A DNA stretch of 64,000 bases from Lunularia cruciata (GCA_948567375.1 OX419755.1:35593001-35657000); one strand, 5' to 3'. Shown: positions 1-11,827, counted from the first letter of the stretch. Numbers and translations: made by a program. Notes: a model not told the origin generated them from the sequence alone.

Positions 1-1224
1 CATTTGGAAATTCTTGTTGCAACACAGCTCCAATTGCAAAGTTAGAAGCATCAAAATCAACCACACAAGGTAGTTGAGGATCATATGGTTGAAGAATGGG
101 TCTTAGAAGATACCATATGATTTAATGTCTAGAATGCTCAATCATGCTTGGTGGTCCATTGGAAGCTCAAGTTCTTTCACAAGAGGTCAGTCAATGGTGC
201 AACCACGTGAGCATAATAATGGATGAACCATCGGTAAAAACTAGCCAATCCATTGAATGCTCATACTTCTGTAGCATCCTTCGGGGTAGGCCAATCAGTA
301 TTGTCCTTGATCTTCTCTTCTCCCATCTTGATATCCTCTGATGAGATCTTATGACCCAAGAAAGTAACCTCCTTTTGCCAAAAAGCACACTTTGACTTCT
401 TGTAGTAAAATTTCCACTGTCGTAGTTGTCTTATGACTTCTCGCACATGATTCACTTGTTTTGCATCTGTCCTACTATAGATTAAGATATCGTCTAAGAA
501 CACCACCATGGATCAATCCAATAGTCCCTCCAACACCCAATGCATTTGATCTATGAAGATTGCTGGAGCATTAGTGAGTCCGAAAGAACTCTCCACTCAA
601 AATGTCCATACCTTGTGCAAAAAGCAATCTTTTGCACGTCCTCTCCTTCAATAGGAATTTGCCAATAGCCGCTACAATGATCTAGCTTGGAAAAGTAGCG
701 TGCTCCACTTAGTTGATCAAGCAGGTCATTGATCCGAGGCAAGGGATATGCATTCTTCATGGTTTGCTTATTGAGTCCATGGTAATCAATACAGAAACAA
801 AGTCCTCCATCCTTCTTTGGAACAAATAGTATCGGTGCTCCCAAGGAGAGGTACTATGTCATATGAAATCCTTGTCCAACAACTCTATAAGTGTTGTTTG
901 CAACTCCTTCAACTCCTTTGGTGAGAGCCAATAGATTGGTCTACTCAGTGGAGTACTCCCAGGCAATAACTTGATCTTGAAGGGCATACCTCGATCGGAG
1001 GGTAATCCCTTTGGTAGATCATCCCAAAACACATCTGCAAACTCTTGAACTATCCGATCAACCATTGCTTGATGAGGCTCTTGGCCCTCCTCAGATTGCT
1101 CTTGTGCAATTGGCTTGATCCACACCGCAAATATAGACTTATCTTCCTCCAAAGCTTGCTCTATGGCCACTTCATTAACAAACTTCCCTTCCAAGGACCC
1201 ATCTCTCTTCCAAGCTTGCTCCAT
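1..1224 (-). pseudogene. Reverse transcriptase and start of RNase H (copy A), broken
   Basis: Segments at 1224-859, 844-551 and 509-261 join into a Ty3-type reverse transcriptase. They carry an LSRPIYWLSP-like N-terminal segment, [11 protein letters not shown], a [13 protein letters not shown] block and the catalytic FLDDILIYS motif at the start of the third segment. At the left edge a VVDFDASNFAIGAVL segment starts RNase H. The segments lie in different frames. The linker before RT (about 1154-1330) carries three 60-bp, 20-codon repeats. Confidence 0.88.
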
Positions 1225-1359
1225 GGTTGCCTTCTTGGCAAACTTCTCATCTTGGGACTCATCTCCTTTCCTGATTTGCTCTATGGCTACCTTCTCGACA
1301 AACTTTCCATCTTGGGATTGACTATTTTTAGGCGTCTTACTCAGAGGTGCCAGACAACC

Positions 1360-1719
1360 TTATAGGAAATTTCTACCTTGGTGTTGTACTTGAATTTGTC
1401 GTCGGGTCCAATCGAATTGAACCTTATGATGTTCAAGCCAAGGTAGACCCAGAATGATATCATAGTGTAAAGGTGCCACTACAAACCTCATACACTCCAA
1501 ATACTCCTTCCCAATCTTGAAGGTAATAGGATGTGAGGTGCGGAATGCAGAACCCTTTCTACCATCCGCCATCAACAAACTACTTCCAAACACTGGCTTG
1601 ATAGGAATACCGAATTCCTTTGCTACTTGCATAGACATGCAATTCTTTAAACTTCCAGAATCAACCAAAATCCTACAACCCCAATTAGATTGTACCTTGC
1701 AAGTGAAGCAAACTTGCAT
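1360..1719 (-). pseudogene. Retroviral-type aspartic protease remnant (copy A)
   Basis: An open stretch of 119 codons contains ILVDSGS near its N-terminus, with the catalytic Asp in the DSG form usual for these proteases, and later an LGLPWLEHH segment typical of the Ty3 protease C-terminus. It lies between gag and reverse transcriptase, as expected. The enzyme would cleave the gag-pol polyprotein. Here it is part of a broken pol. Confidence 0.82.
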
Positions 1720-1865
1720 AGGTCAAGCCTTCAATCCCATTGGAACTAATCAAGCTCCCAGTAGGCGGCTCAAAATCTCCTACTGGGATTCTTTGTTTCC
1801 TTGATTATTCTGTTCTACAAACTCCATCTGGGCAACTTGTCAAGGTCGCCCATTCCTAAGTGTAC

Positions 1866-2685
1866 ATTCAACAATGCAATGTCCAACTTGGTGACAATAA
1901 AAGCAACCTTTATTTTGTCGTAATCTTTCTCTATCTACTGTGCCAAGTGGTCTTTGTTGGATAGCATTAATCTCCATTGGTACTGGTTCTTCCACTCGTG
2001 CGTAGTGTACTGGTAGGCTTTGTGTAGATCGAGGTCAAGACCAAGTTGTCGCAACCAAGGAATCAAAACGCCCAGCCAATTGCATGGCTTCTTCTATGTT
2101 TTGTGGCTCCCGCATGGTCACCTCCAATTTGGTTTGTGACTTCAATCCTCGCACAAATCAATCCAAAACTTCACCTTCTTGGATATCTAGAATTTTCATG
2201 ATGATGTTCTGAAATTGTGTGATGTAGCTTCTCATTGAGCCAATCTGCCTCAACTCTGCTAATTTATCTCGTGCGACTTGGGTGGTATTTATAGTTTGAA
2301 ATCGACCAAGTATTGCATCTTTGAATTCTACCCATGTCAAAATTGGTGTAACAATTTTTCGTTCAACTCTTTCTACTCGGAATCACCACCAAAGTTTTGC
2401 CACACCATCCAATTGGCTAGAAGCCAAGAGAATTTGTTTCTGCTCTTCTTGAAGATTGGTGGCTTCAAAGTAATGTTTGCAGTCAAACAAAAAATTCTCC
2501 ACTGTGTCTAGAAGATTCTTGCCTTCAAATACCTTGGGTTTTGGAAATCAAATGCAATCTTCTACATCTCAAATTGGCGCTTTGTCTATCTGTTCTTGTC
2601 GTTGCTGGTCTTGTTCATCCAACAATCGAGTAAGATGCTTGATTTGTTGTTGCATTGCAAGGATAACATCCGGTATTGCCGCCAT
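1866..2685 (-). pseudogene. gag remnant with zinc knuckle (copy A)
   Basis: A start codon at 2685 opens a gag-like reading frame, with a retrotransposon gag (capsid) segment best preserved at 2340-2158. In-frame stops interrupt it. Near 1866-1912 a CX2CX4HX4C knuckle (CFYCHQVGHCIVEC) marks the nucleocapsid end. Protease follows downstream. In this family gag packages the element RNA in cytoplasmic particles. The frame is not intact. Confidence 0.8.
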
Positions 2686-2944
2686 TTCTACTACTCTATT
2701 CCACTACCCTCAATTTATCTAGTTGATTAACTCATAGATACAACACGTCCACCATTCTCCATAAGTTACAACTGGAAGTATCAAGGGTTCCTCTGACACG
2801 ATGATCATATGTAGAAAATCTTGCCCAAAGCGCAAGGTGATGAATTGTGTGACATGATGCTTTGGTAATATTTGGACATGAAAGTCCCAATGGTTTGGCA
2901 AAAGTGGATTTGGTGGTCCATATATTCCATCTATCCCATTCCTA

Positions 2945-2955
2945 CTCTGATACCA
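2945..2955 (-). other. Primer-binding site, initiator-tRNA-Met type
   Basis: One base inside the LTR the minus strand reads TGGTATCAGAG. This matches the common plant retrotransposon primer site complementary to the 3' end of initiator methionine tRNA. Confidence 0.85.
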
Positions 2956-2956
2956 A

Positions 2957-3379
2957 TGTAAAAGACCAAAACCAAGGAGAGAAATAGGAGAATGGAAACT
3001 CACATTGGGACACTTGAATGAGGGAAAACTCCAAATGCCTAGCATGAGCTTTGGCTTTGGTATTTATAAGCAGCATACAAGACCCTTGAAGCTTCTCAAG
3101 AAGCTTCCTTGAGCCGCTTTCTTGGAGTGCAAGCCAAGTTAACCAGGAAGCTTCTCAAGAAGCTTCCTTATAGAAGCCGCCTACTTGGCATGCAAGCTAA
3201 GCTAGTTAGAAGCTTCTAGAACCTTCCTTCTAGAAGCTACCTGCTTAGGGCGCAAGTTAACTAGTTGGGAAGCTTCCCAAGAAGCTTCTTAGATGCTTAT
3301 AGAATATTCTAGGCTATTTTGTCTTATTCTCTACTTGGTAAGCCCGACTAACTTTGTTGCTGAACTCCATATTGTTACA
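2957..3379 (-). repeat. 5' LTR of copy A (423 bp)
   Basis: The LTR starts TGTAACA (3379, minus) and ends TTTTACA (2957). It is the inverted, diverged counterpart of 4745-5170. U3 holds repeated AAGCTTC-containing units. A TATAAATA box lies at 3068-3061 (minus). The LTR is followed at once by a primer-binding site. Confidence 0.93.
3209..3226 (-). promoter_or_regulatory. Heat-shock-element-like array in LTR U3 (copy A)
   Basis: GAAGCTTCTAGAACCTTC again gives four perfectly spaced GAA/TTC units, upstream of the TATA box at 3068-3061 for minus-strand transcription. It is conserved between the two diverged LTRs. Confidence 0.55.
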
Positions 3380-4810
3380 CATGGGGACCGGATTTATGTT
3401 CCAGCTAAAGGTGATCTTTGACTTGTGCGCCTTCAAGAAGCCCATGATTTACCTATCGCGGGTCACATGGGTGTGGACAAGACCTTGAGTACCCTCCAAC
3501 GTCAATGGTGGTGGCCCAACATGACACAAGATGTTCAAGAATTTGTCCAATCGTGTGAGAGCTACCAACGTAACAAGGCCATCAACCAGAAGCTGAGTAG
3601 ACTCCTTCAACCACTCACCGTTCCATCCGCTCATTGGGAGCATGTGAGCTTGGATCTCATCACATCCTTGCCAAAGACAAAACAAGGATACACTGCAATC
3701 GTGGTGTTTGTGGATAAGCTTAGTAAGCAAATCCACTTGGCACCAACCTGTGATACCGTGGATGCTCCAACCTTAGCGCAAATGTATTTTAAAAATATTT
3801 TCAAGCATCATGGGATGCCATGTGTACTCATCTCCCACCGTGATCCTCGATTTACCGGGAAGTTTTGGCTAGCACTCTTCCAGATACTCGGCACCAAGCT
3901 TGCTTTGTCCACAGCCTATCATCCTCAAACTGATGGACAAATCAAACGTGAAAATTGTACATTGGAGGATATGTTACGTGCTTTTGTCAATGTCCACCAT
4001 ACCAATTGGGATGAATGTCTTGCAGTTGCGGAATTTGCCTACCATAATTTCAAACAAGCAAGCACAAGATTTTCTCCTTTCTTTCTCAATTTTGGCCAAG
4101 ATCTGCTTGTTCCTGATTCTCTTCTTGCTCCCCCTCCATCTTAGGTTCCTCATACTTCCACATTCTTGACCACTATATCCCAATCTCTCCAACAAGACAA
4201 GTCTCACCTCCTTGTTGCTCAGAACCGCCAAAAACAATATACGGACCACCATCGTCGTGATCTCACCTTTGAAATTGGTGATAAAGTCATGCAATCCTCT
4301 AGTAACCTCCCTCTCCCAATTGATACCCAAGTTTGTAAACTTGCCTCTAATTGGATAGGACCTTTTGAGATCACCCAAATTGTCTCTCATGTTGCTTATC
4401 GACTTGCTGTGCCTTGTCACATGCGTATCCATCCTGTCTTTTGTATTTCCAAGTTGAAACCCTTTGTTCTTAACCCCTCTTCCTTTTCCTCTCGAGTCCA
4501 ACCTCCCCCTCTTCTTGTCCCTATCAATTATCATGAGGAGTGCAAAGTTGATTGTATCCTCACGCGTCGCCATATTCAACGAGGCCGTTGCCAACATACA
4601 GAGTACAAGGTCCTTTGGAAAGGGTATCCCCTTCATGATGCCACATGTGAACCTCTTTCTCACCTCCAGAATGCACAAATGGCCATCCAAGAATTTGAAG
4701 CTTCACTGGCGACAAGGACGTCACCAACTAGTGGCGGGGGAAGATGTAACAATATGGAGTTTAGCGACAAAGTTAGTCAAGCTCACGAAGTAGCACATAA
4801 GACCAATTAG
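3380..4810 (+). pseudogene. Integrase plus chromodomain of copy B, inactive
   Basis: The frame opens with a GDRIYVPA-like segment, has a TGA at 3419-3421, continues from 3425 through an HHCC-type zinc domain and the DDE core to a TAG at 4142-4144, and resumes in frame to 4810. The zinc domain reads CESY where CXXC is expected. The second catalytic Asp is His (ISHRDPRF) and the catalytic Glu position of the DGQ-E-R block is Lys (DGQIKREN), so strand transfer should be lost. The C-terminal part has a YKVLWKGYPLHDATCEP chromodomain-like segment with Cys where Trp is usual. The final codons run into the LTR. The residue comparison rests on the family consensus as I know it. Confidence 0.88.
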
Positions 4811-5170
4811 CCTAGAATATTCCAAAAGTATTTAGGAAGCTTCTTGGGAAGCTTCTTGACTAGCTTAGCTTGCACCTCAAGTAAGTAGCTTCTAGAAGGA
4901 AGCTTCTAGAAGCTTCCAACTAGCTTAGCTTGCACGTCAAGTAGGCGGATTCTAGAAGAAAGCTTCTTGAGAAGCTTCCTAGTTAACTTGGCTTGCACTC
5001 TAAGAAAGTAGCTTGAGAAAGCTTCTTGAGAAGCTTCTCAAGGGCCTTGTATGCTATCTATAAATACCAGAGCCAAAGTTCATGCTAGGCATTTGAAATT
5101 TTCATTCGTTCAAGTGTCACAATGTGGGTTTCCATTCTCATGATTCTCTCCTCGGATTTGGTCTTTTACA
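4745..5170 (+). repeat. 3' LTR of copy B (426 bp)
   Basis: The LTR starts TGTAACA immediately after the polypurine tract and ends TTTTACA. It matches the inverted LTR at 2957-3379. U3 has about three repeated units of roughly 60-65 bp rich in GAAGCTTC. A TATAAATA box follows at 5059-5066. Confidence 0.92.
4899..4916 (+). promoter_or_regulatory. Heat-shock-element-like array in LTR U3 (copy B)
   Basis: GAAGCTTCTAGAAGCTTC is four alternating GAA/TTC units spaced by two bases, the textbook heat-shock-factor binding arrangement. Further gapped units lie at about 4840-5035, upstream of the TATA box. Binding is inferred. Confidence 0.55.
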
Positions 5171-6076
5171 ATAAACATTTGAATATGATATAAAAGGATA
5201 TTTAAAGAGACATAATTAGAAGCTTATTATATTATTCTCAATTGTATTCATTTGTAGGTATCATTATCCTTACGTGGTAAACTTATCTCTGCAGTTAATT
5301 AAGTAAAAATACGTAAAATGCATATTAGATAGCCTATAGAAAAAATTATATAGTCAAATTAATTAAAATTTAATCAATATTTAGATAATCTAATAACATA
5401 ATCAAAAGAATTTGGACATGTGTTAGCTGATGCTTGCTAATTTATCTTTATACTTAATTGATTTTTATAAAGGAAATGCATAAGATTTTTTATACTTGCT
5501 TGTGATTTCTTAATTTCATTTTATCTTCAGAAAAAATATCTAGAGTTAGAGTAAAGGTTATTAATTAATTAGTTAATTATTACCATATATATATCTGAAA
5601 TATAAGTTTAAAACGATCATACTATATAAATCAATCCATATCAATTTTATCTTCGAAGCGGATGGAAGACTTCGAAGAAGACGAAAGAGATTGAACCCCA
5701 GGAATTCGCGATCTTTTATCTTTTGCTTTTTCCTTTCGGGGTATGTATTTATATTCATTTACTTTTGTTTGGCACTTAAATCGTCCCGGACTGTCCATAT
5801 GGTTCGCCTTTCCTGGAAATTTATGAGCAGAACACTTTCAAAGGAAATCTAAATACGAGCAATTTGATAACGATAAAGCTTTTAAAGGAGGAACGACTGT
5901 GAGTATCCACCAATTACATAAAACTTTGTTTTCCATTATTTGACTTGAGATTATGAGCAATAGTAGTAGGAGTGGGTGTTGCTGAGTCGAGTGGTGCTCA
6001 ATGGAATATAGAAGAACGTGCCCATTTAAGGATGCAAGTGAAACTAAAAAGTAAAAAAGCGACCACATAGAACACA

Positions 6077-6157
6077 TGAAGGATGGGTGGGAAGATCCCC
6101 ATTGAACCGCTCAAGGGAGAGAAAAAGAGATAGAATGGAGCTAGACCCCAATTCTAA
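6077..6157 (-). repeat. Dispersed repeat, 3' tail of a non-LTR element
   Basis: The segment running from GAAGGATGGG to ACCCCAATTC resembles 37876-37954 in the same orientation and the inverse of 37668-37740. There the latter follows the stop codon of the endonuclease fragment. It is therefore probably a 5'-truncated copy of that element's 3' untranslated region. Confidence 0.6.
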
Positions 6158-7353
6158 ATAGCCGCCAATAGGATACAAGTGAAACTGGATATGCTTTTAT
6201 GATAGAACCAACACTGCAGCACTATGCACCAGCCATGTGCTACCAGCTCCTTCCTTCTTTCACTACTATTACAATGTGATGTTATTAACAATGGCTCACA
6301 CGTGTTGGAATCCACGAGGATGAATTTCACCAACAGTTTCAAAGAGCTGTCCCTCTCGGATTGGAGCTTTGCACCAGGAGGGTGTAGGGAGATAACGGTG
6401 GCTCATATCTACGTGGCAGACACCAGGTGCCGCGTCAGACGCATGGGGACACGTCGAGGGCTGGCATGAGTCAGAGGCTATTAACTCCGTCGACTACGAC
6501 TACAGTGTATTGTACAGTTGCCTACAGTACTGATCGAACCGGGCCAAGTGTACTACTGCAGTAGAGAACTGTTCGCACCCTGGACAACATCCGCCGTGCA
6601 TTATTGCGACCTCGAAATCTCGAAACCCAGGAGAGAACTTGTCTACAGTACGCGGCTCGTCTCTCCACACGGGATGATTAATTGATTGCCAACTACTGAA
6701 CAGGACATTTGATTGGATCTCTTGTATTTATATTCAGCTACTACCATATATATGTCCGTATAGACTGCTACTGTACTGCTTGAAGATAGAGGAATCATTA
6801 CACTCAGGCCATGTGATACTTACTGTGACAACTTATAAGTTAAAATATATCTAAACTTGTGAGTTTGGAACAGAATTAAGGAAGATTGGTAGGTCGACTT
6901 TCAGATCATCTGTACGAATATGAACTTCAAGATGAACTGAGCGGGGACGGACAGACCTCATGATTAGATCTAAGATCAGAGAGACGAGGTCTGGTCTATT
7001 TGATCTACACAAAGCATGCCTTGATCACGCGCTTCTAAGGCTTCCTTCACGAACAGTATTTGAGAAGATTGTGAGCCATCATGCAGGTAACAGTTTACTC
7101 ATCTCATTGGCTCCTCAAGGTACCCAAAGTGTTGACTCGGATTTCCAGATTTTCAGTTATCCAATTTCCTATTCTATTACCTATTGGATGACTGAATTCC
7201 TTTGTTACCAGTTCTGCCTGGTAGCTTTGCATACAATCACAAAGTCCGCTGTAAGTCTGGAAATTGGAAACGCCTACTAATGGAAAGCCATATAAGAGAG
7301 AGCATGGTGTTCATGATAGGACATTGATGAGGATTACCCTTACGACATTACTT

Positions 7354-7458
7354 ATTGGACAATGATGAATTCTTGTAAGACTTGTAAGAAGTAGCTGAAC
7401 AGAAGCTTATCATTGGTTAATGATGCATTTTTGTAAGACTTGTAAGAAGTAGCTGAAC
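7354..7458. repeat. Two-copy tandem repeat, about 47 bp at 58-bp period
   Basis: The block ending TTGTAAGACTTGTAAGAAG then TAGCTGAAC occurs at 7354-7400 and again at 7412-7458 with few differences. No coding meaning was seen. Confidence 0.8.
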
Positions 7459-8286
7459 GAAAACTCTCTAGCTTAATTCTTCAGCGGAGAGAATGTAAAT
7501 CCAAATGAGAGAAACGAGCATAAACAATGTGATCGTATATTCATTCGGGTGTTGGGCCCCTTAGTCTTAGATTACCGGATGTATTCCATATGCCAACACG
7601 GTTTACGAAACTTTGATAATACTCTATTTAAGTTCTTTGAATCCTGCTATAGTGCAAAAGACGACATATACAAATTTGCTTATGTAGCTCTACTGATTCT
7701 ACAATAAATTATATGCTTCTTGTTTCTTTTGTACAATTGAGCATAACATACGTTCCATCACATTTTCATCGTAAACAAGCAGGTGATCGTGACTGGAGTT
7801 GAGTGCATAAGTCTTCCCAGTGCATGGAACCCGGGCGCTTTATTTTATAATATTGTCCAAAGTGAACACACATTCCTGCACAAAAGCTATACAAACCCAA
7901 TCGTGCAGTGAGGAAATTTTAATGTCGGATACGGAAGCTGTAAGGCAGAGTCCGAGTTTCTTCAAATAAACTAGAAAATTATTTGTATATTTCTCTTTTA
8001 TCCAAGTAAATCTCTACCTTACAAATCACATTGCATCAAACTATTGAAAAATAAAAATAAACAGAGAAAAGTACTTGGGATTTTGATAGGAATGGTCCAA
8101 TCAGGAATGACAGAGAGAGTAAGGTCTGTCTGCTACATCCAACGGGTTACATGGTCCTTGCTAATACCAAGGAGTTCAAGGAATTCTCAGGGGATATACA
8201 GTAGTACGTTTGTCCCTTGACAAAACAGGCTACTTCGCCAGAAAGAAACATCTGCACTCCAGACAACGAAGTAAAACTCCAATCTC

Positions 8287-8630
8287 TATTACATAACCCA
8301 CACCCTGGAATCCAAAATCTACGTAATTTTCCTCTCGCCGTCTCACTCACTGCCAGGTTGCGTAAACATTGCTCAATTCCATAACCCATACCCTGGAATC
8401 CAAACTATGTAACTTTCCTCTCGCTGTCTCACTCACTGCCAGTTTGCGTAAACGTTGCTCAATTACATAACCCACACCCTGGAATCCAAACTACGTAACT
8501 TTCCTCTCGCTGTCTCACTCACTGCCAGTTTGCGTAAACGTTGCTCAATTATATAACCCACACCCTGGAATCCAAACTACGTAACTTTCCTCTCGCTGTC
8601 TCACTCACTGCCAGGTTACGCAAACATTGC
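8287..8630. repeat. 86-88-bp minisatellite, four copies
   Basis: Units beginning ATAACCCA(C/T)ACCCTGGAA start at 8293, 8381, 8467 and 8553. Each contains TTTCCTCTCGCTGTCTCACT and GTTGCGTAAAC-like blocks. Spacing is 88, 86 and 86 bp. Copies differ at only a few positions, so the array is young or homogenised. Confidence 0.9.
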
Positions 8631-11600
8631 TGTAGATTCTTCTCCTTCTTTTAAAATAGGAGCAGGCACTTAAAAGCTCCTGCCCACCTTTCCATCAACA
8701 TGGCCAGTTTGCGTCCCGAGTTGCGTACCCGCCGCTTCAGCTGGACTGCCATTTGTCTCATAGGACTATAACAGCTCCGACAACGACAAGGCCACGCTCT
8801 GCCTTACTAAACTGTACTGTAGGTGGTCACTCCGAAAGTGAATCCATCCAAAAGTCTACGATATACTCTGTTGATATCGGTTTTTCCTGAAAACCGTCAC
8901 TACGTTGGATGCTTGTTATAGGATCAGGGTGTTGCAGTGGATCTTGAAAGTGCGACGCACTTGAGTTGAATTGTGTACAGTGACCTGTGACTTACGACAT
9001 CTACTGTAAGTTCTACTCTGCAGTAGTCCCATCCAGATCCGAGTCTGAGATTCTATATGGCTACTTGACAAACTCATTGCGGCATCCTTTACCTTGAACT
9101 TTTCTTCGCTACTCACACTGAAGTAAAATTACCTTCTGAGTTAAATCTCGCCGGAAAGTTTGCTCGTAGTATTGACATAATTGCGACTGATGGCCAGAGA
9201 TGGAGAGGAGGGTTCATATCATGAAGAGCGTAGATGTGGAGAATCGAGATTAAGGTAAGGCTCAGGCTAAGACTTGGTTGCAATTGGCAGGATACCTTGG
9301 CTTTTGCAGTGTAGGTGAAGTTACGCAACAAAATGTAATGAAGAGACACGCTTCTTTGGGACAGAAGTTCAGACTTCAGAGCGTCCAGTGCATGATTATG
9401 ACATTATTCGATCCAGAGCACACCATCATTTTTGTCTTAAATACTGTCACTTCCAATGGTGTCATAGGTGTGGGTGACGCAGGTCACATCCTGAACATGA
9501 ATATTTACGCGCGGGCAGAGTTGGACGGTTCGATGTTCAATGGTCCTCGAGCTTCACTGTACACTCAAGTACGGTGTAGTGTCTACTCGAGTCTTGACCA
9601 CAATGGACGCTTCAGTAATGGTTGCATAAACCGTTTGAGCGTTAGTGCTCCAACACAATCTACAGTACTGGTCTAACGAGACTGCCAGAAGTTAAAGCGC
9701 GGGCAATGGGCGGGAACTCAATGCGATATACGTAACAAAGGGAATGCACGCTATGCTGTGTTCGACCCGAGACTACGCGGGATTACATTTAGACGGACGG
9801 CCTGAAGGCGTGAGGGGGCCAGTTGAAGTATATTTGTGGTCACAAGCTAAGCAGGAAGGTTTTGTTTTGGTAGAGCATTTAACAGCATTACCATGAATCG
9901 ATGATGTGTCATCGGTGAGGTGATTGACAGATGTAATTTTCTCAAAACGCGTAATACGGCAATGATGTTAAAAGTCCGCGCGACAGATTTGATTCTGGAT
10001 GTAAGACTCTAGCGAGTTGCGTTGATTATGTAACAACGATATGCACCTTGCTTGGACCCGCAGAACAGTACTTTTAGTTTATATTTTAGATATGTACGTG
10101 CTTGCTAAGAACTTCAAAATGCATTCAACAAAATTGTGCTGTTCACATATTACAAGACGAGAGGCGCCTAGGTAAGCCGGGCTAGAAGGTAGGCCACAGG
10201 TACAGAACGTTTGGCAAAGCCTCCTTTAGATACAATCTTGTTGGGTATGTACTTCACCTCCCAGGCCGCCTGATCCGCACCCACCTATCGGGTCATGAAA
10301 ACACTCAAGCATTCTAGATTTCTCAGGACTGGAGCTGCATGAGGTACACCTCTGAAATAGACGAACGATCATGTACACAAGGATACGTCAATCCAGACTT
10401 CAAGTGTGTATGAACCAGGTCGTTAATGCCCGGACTTGAGCTGAACACATCTTGATTTCACTGCGTTGTCAGCTGCCATACCTGCTCCACAACCAATAAG
10501 TTTGAGTGACTAAGGCAAGCAAACAGCTGCTGCACCTCATGGAACTCTCGTTGTATTCTTCGCGTCAAAAAGCGTGGACTAAGTCGAGGATTCTAACTTG
10601 ATGACGTGTAGATAGAGGAAAACGAGAGAATCCAAATTGACGACAGAATCGAGTTTACTGAGAGCTTACACGGTTGCGCTATCTCCTGCCGAGAGGAAAA
10701 ACAAATCACATTACCTACTGAATCAACTTAACCAACCTCTTGGAAGAACTTTACTGTCGAAATAACATCACATGCTCAATGCAATAACATCATATCCGGG
10801 ACATATAAGACGCGCAGGAAGACCAATGCAAAACTCGCTATGAGCTGCATCCTGACAAGATTCACCATTATTAACGACCATAAACCCAACTAATGTCACC
10901 GGGACTTAAAGGTGAGCTTCATGTTTGATTGAGACTGATATATAATTTACACAGCTACAGACTCTAATGAAGGCACCAGAAAAGTGCAAATAACCAGCAA
11001 GCAGCTGTAGAGGTGACAACCTGCTGACAAAGGGAGGATCCGGGGCATGCGTCCCAACTGTCTTGCATATTGCAGTCCTAAGTTTCAGACTGAAGATATT
11101 AAGTCTGTCAGCTTTGCTGGTGACATTGATCAAACTGCTTCCGCCGATTTTGAGCCAGACATGACAAACTTTTTTGAAAGAGTTACAAGGGCAGCTATTC
11201 AGGCTTAGGGCTGAACACGGGAGATCCTCAAACCATCCTATCTTCTCAATGACACCACCCATGCAGAGGCCAAAGCATAAAGCAAGGCTTCTCTAGACAA
11301 GTTAAACCAACCCGAAAGATGGCGTGCCATCACCATGATACCTTTAAATTGGAGGCTTTCAGTCATCAGTGGTCCCGTTCCATCCCTCCGCTCGTACGGT
11401 TAATCCCTTGAGATTTCAGCGGCCTATATTGGCCAGATCTGTCGCTCACTCAGACCTATGCGTCCATTTATCTCAACCCTCTGGGTCTCTGCGGACATGT
11501 ACAATCTATCTCTCGCTCAGTCCCTCAAGCATGAACAAAATACCGTAGAGATGCCGTGCCCATCTAGCATACTCTGCAGCATGCAAAAGACTGCATTATG

Positions 11601-11827
11601 ACTATTAAACAGGCATAAAAGGGCAACAATGTGTTACCGCATCTAAGGACCCAACATGTGCTAATATCTGGGGAGAACTGCAGAAACTACCTCAACCCTT
11701 CTTGGATACTTTGAAGAGCCCAATCTACAAAGGGTATGAACAACAGGTTAAAAGGAATATCTTATCTCCTTCCAACAAAGAACATACTAGCGGACCTACT
11801 CTCGAAGTCCAACGTCCTCTTTGACAT

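Larger units (their letters stand above)
1..3379 (-). mobile_element. Ty3/gypsy LTR retrotransposon, 5' part (copy A)
   Basis: Reading leftwards on the minus strand the order is LTR, primer-binding site, gag, zinc knuckle, aspartic protease, reverse transcriptase and the start of RNase H, which is the Ty3/gypsy order. The 3' half (integrase and 3' LTR) lies beyond the left edge. Several frames are broken by stops and shifts, so the copy is dead. Its 5' LTR begins directly at 3379 against integrase-upstream pol sequence of a related plus-strand copy. Copy A therefore appears to have inserted into copy B. The second flank and the target duplication are out of view. Confidence 0.92.
3380..5170 (+). 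mobile_element. Ty3/gypsy chromovirus, 3' part (copy B)
   Basis: Plus-strand pol sequence resumes at 3380 just upstream of integrase, runs through integrase and a chromodomain, then a polypurine tract (about 4733-4744, GGCGGGGGAAGA) and a 3' LTR. Everything upstream of integrase is displaced to the left by copy A. The C-terminal chromodomain places it in the chromovirus branch of Ty3/gypsy. Confidence 0.92.
5171..11827. other. Unassigned intergenic DNA
   Basis: I recognise no gene here. The part at 5171-5650 is very AT-rich. The longest open stretches (9278-9676 plus, 132 codons; 10906-11262 minus, 118 codons) show no family motif, and the second may overlap the 3' UTR of the downstream PRAF gene. 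The region holds the repeats at 6077-6157, 7354-7458 and 8287-8630. Confidence 0.6.

Noticed and set aside
3974-4690. 238-codon minus-strand frame over the integrase
   Set aside because: It lies opposite the integrase/chromodomain coding strand; the integrase reading explains the conservation.
9278-9676. 132-codon plus-strand frame
   Set aside because: Open by length only; no motif, leader or neighbouring splice evidence.
10906-11262. 118-codon minus-strand frame downstream of PRAF
   Set aside because: No family motif, no splice link in frame to PRAF, whose stop at 11828 is well placed; probably 3' UTR or intergenic.
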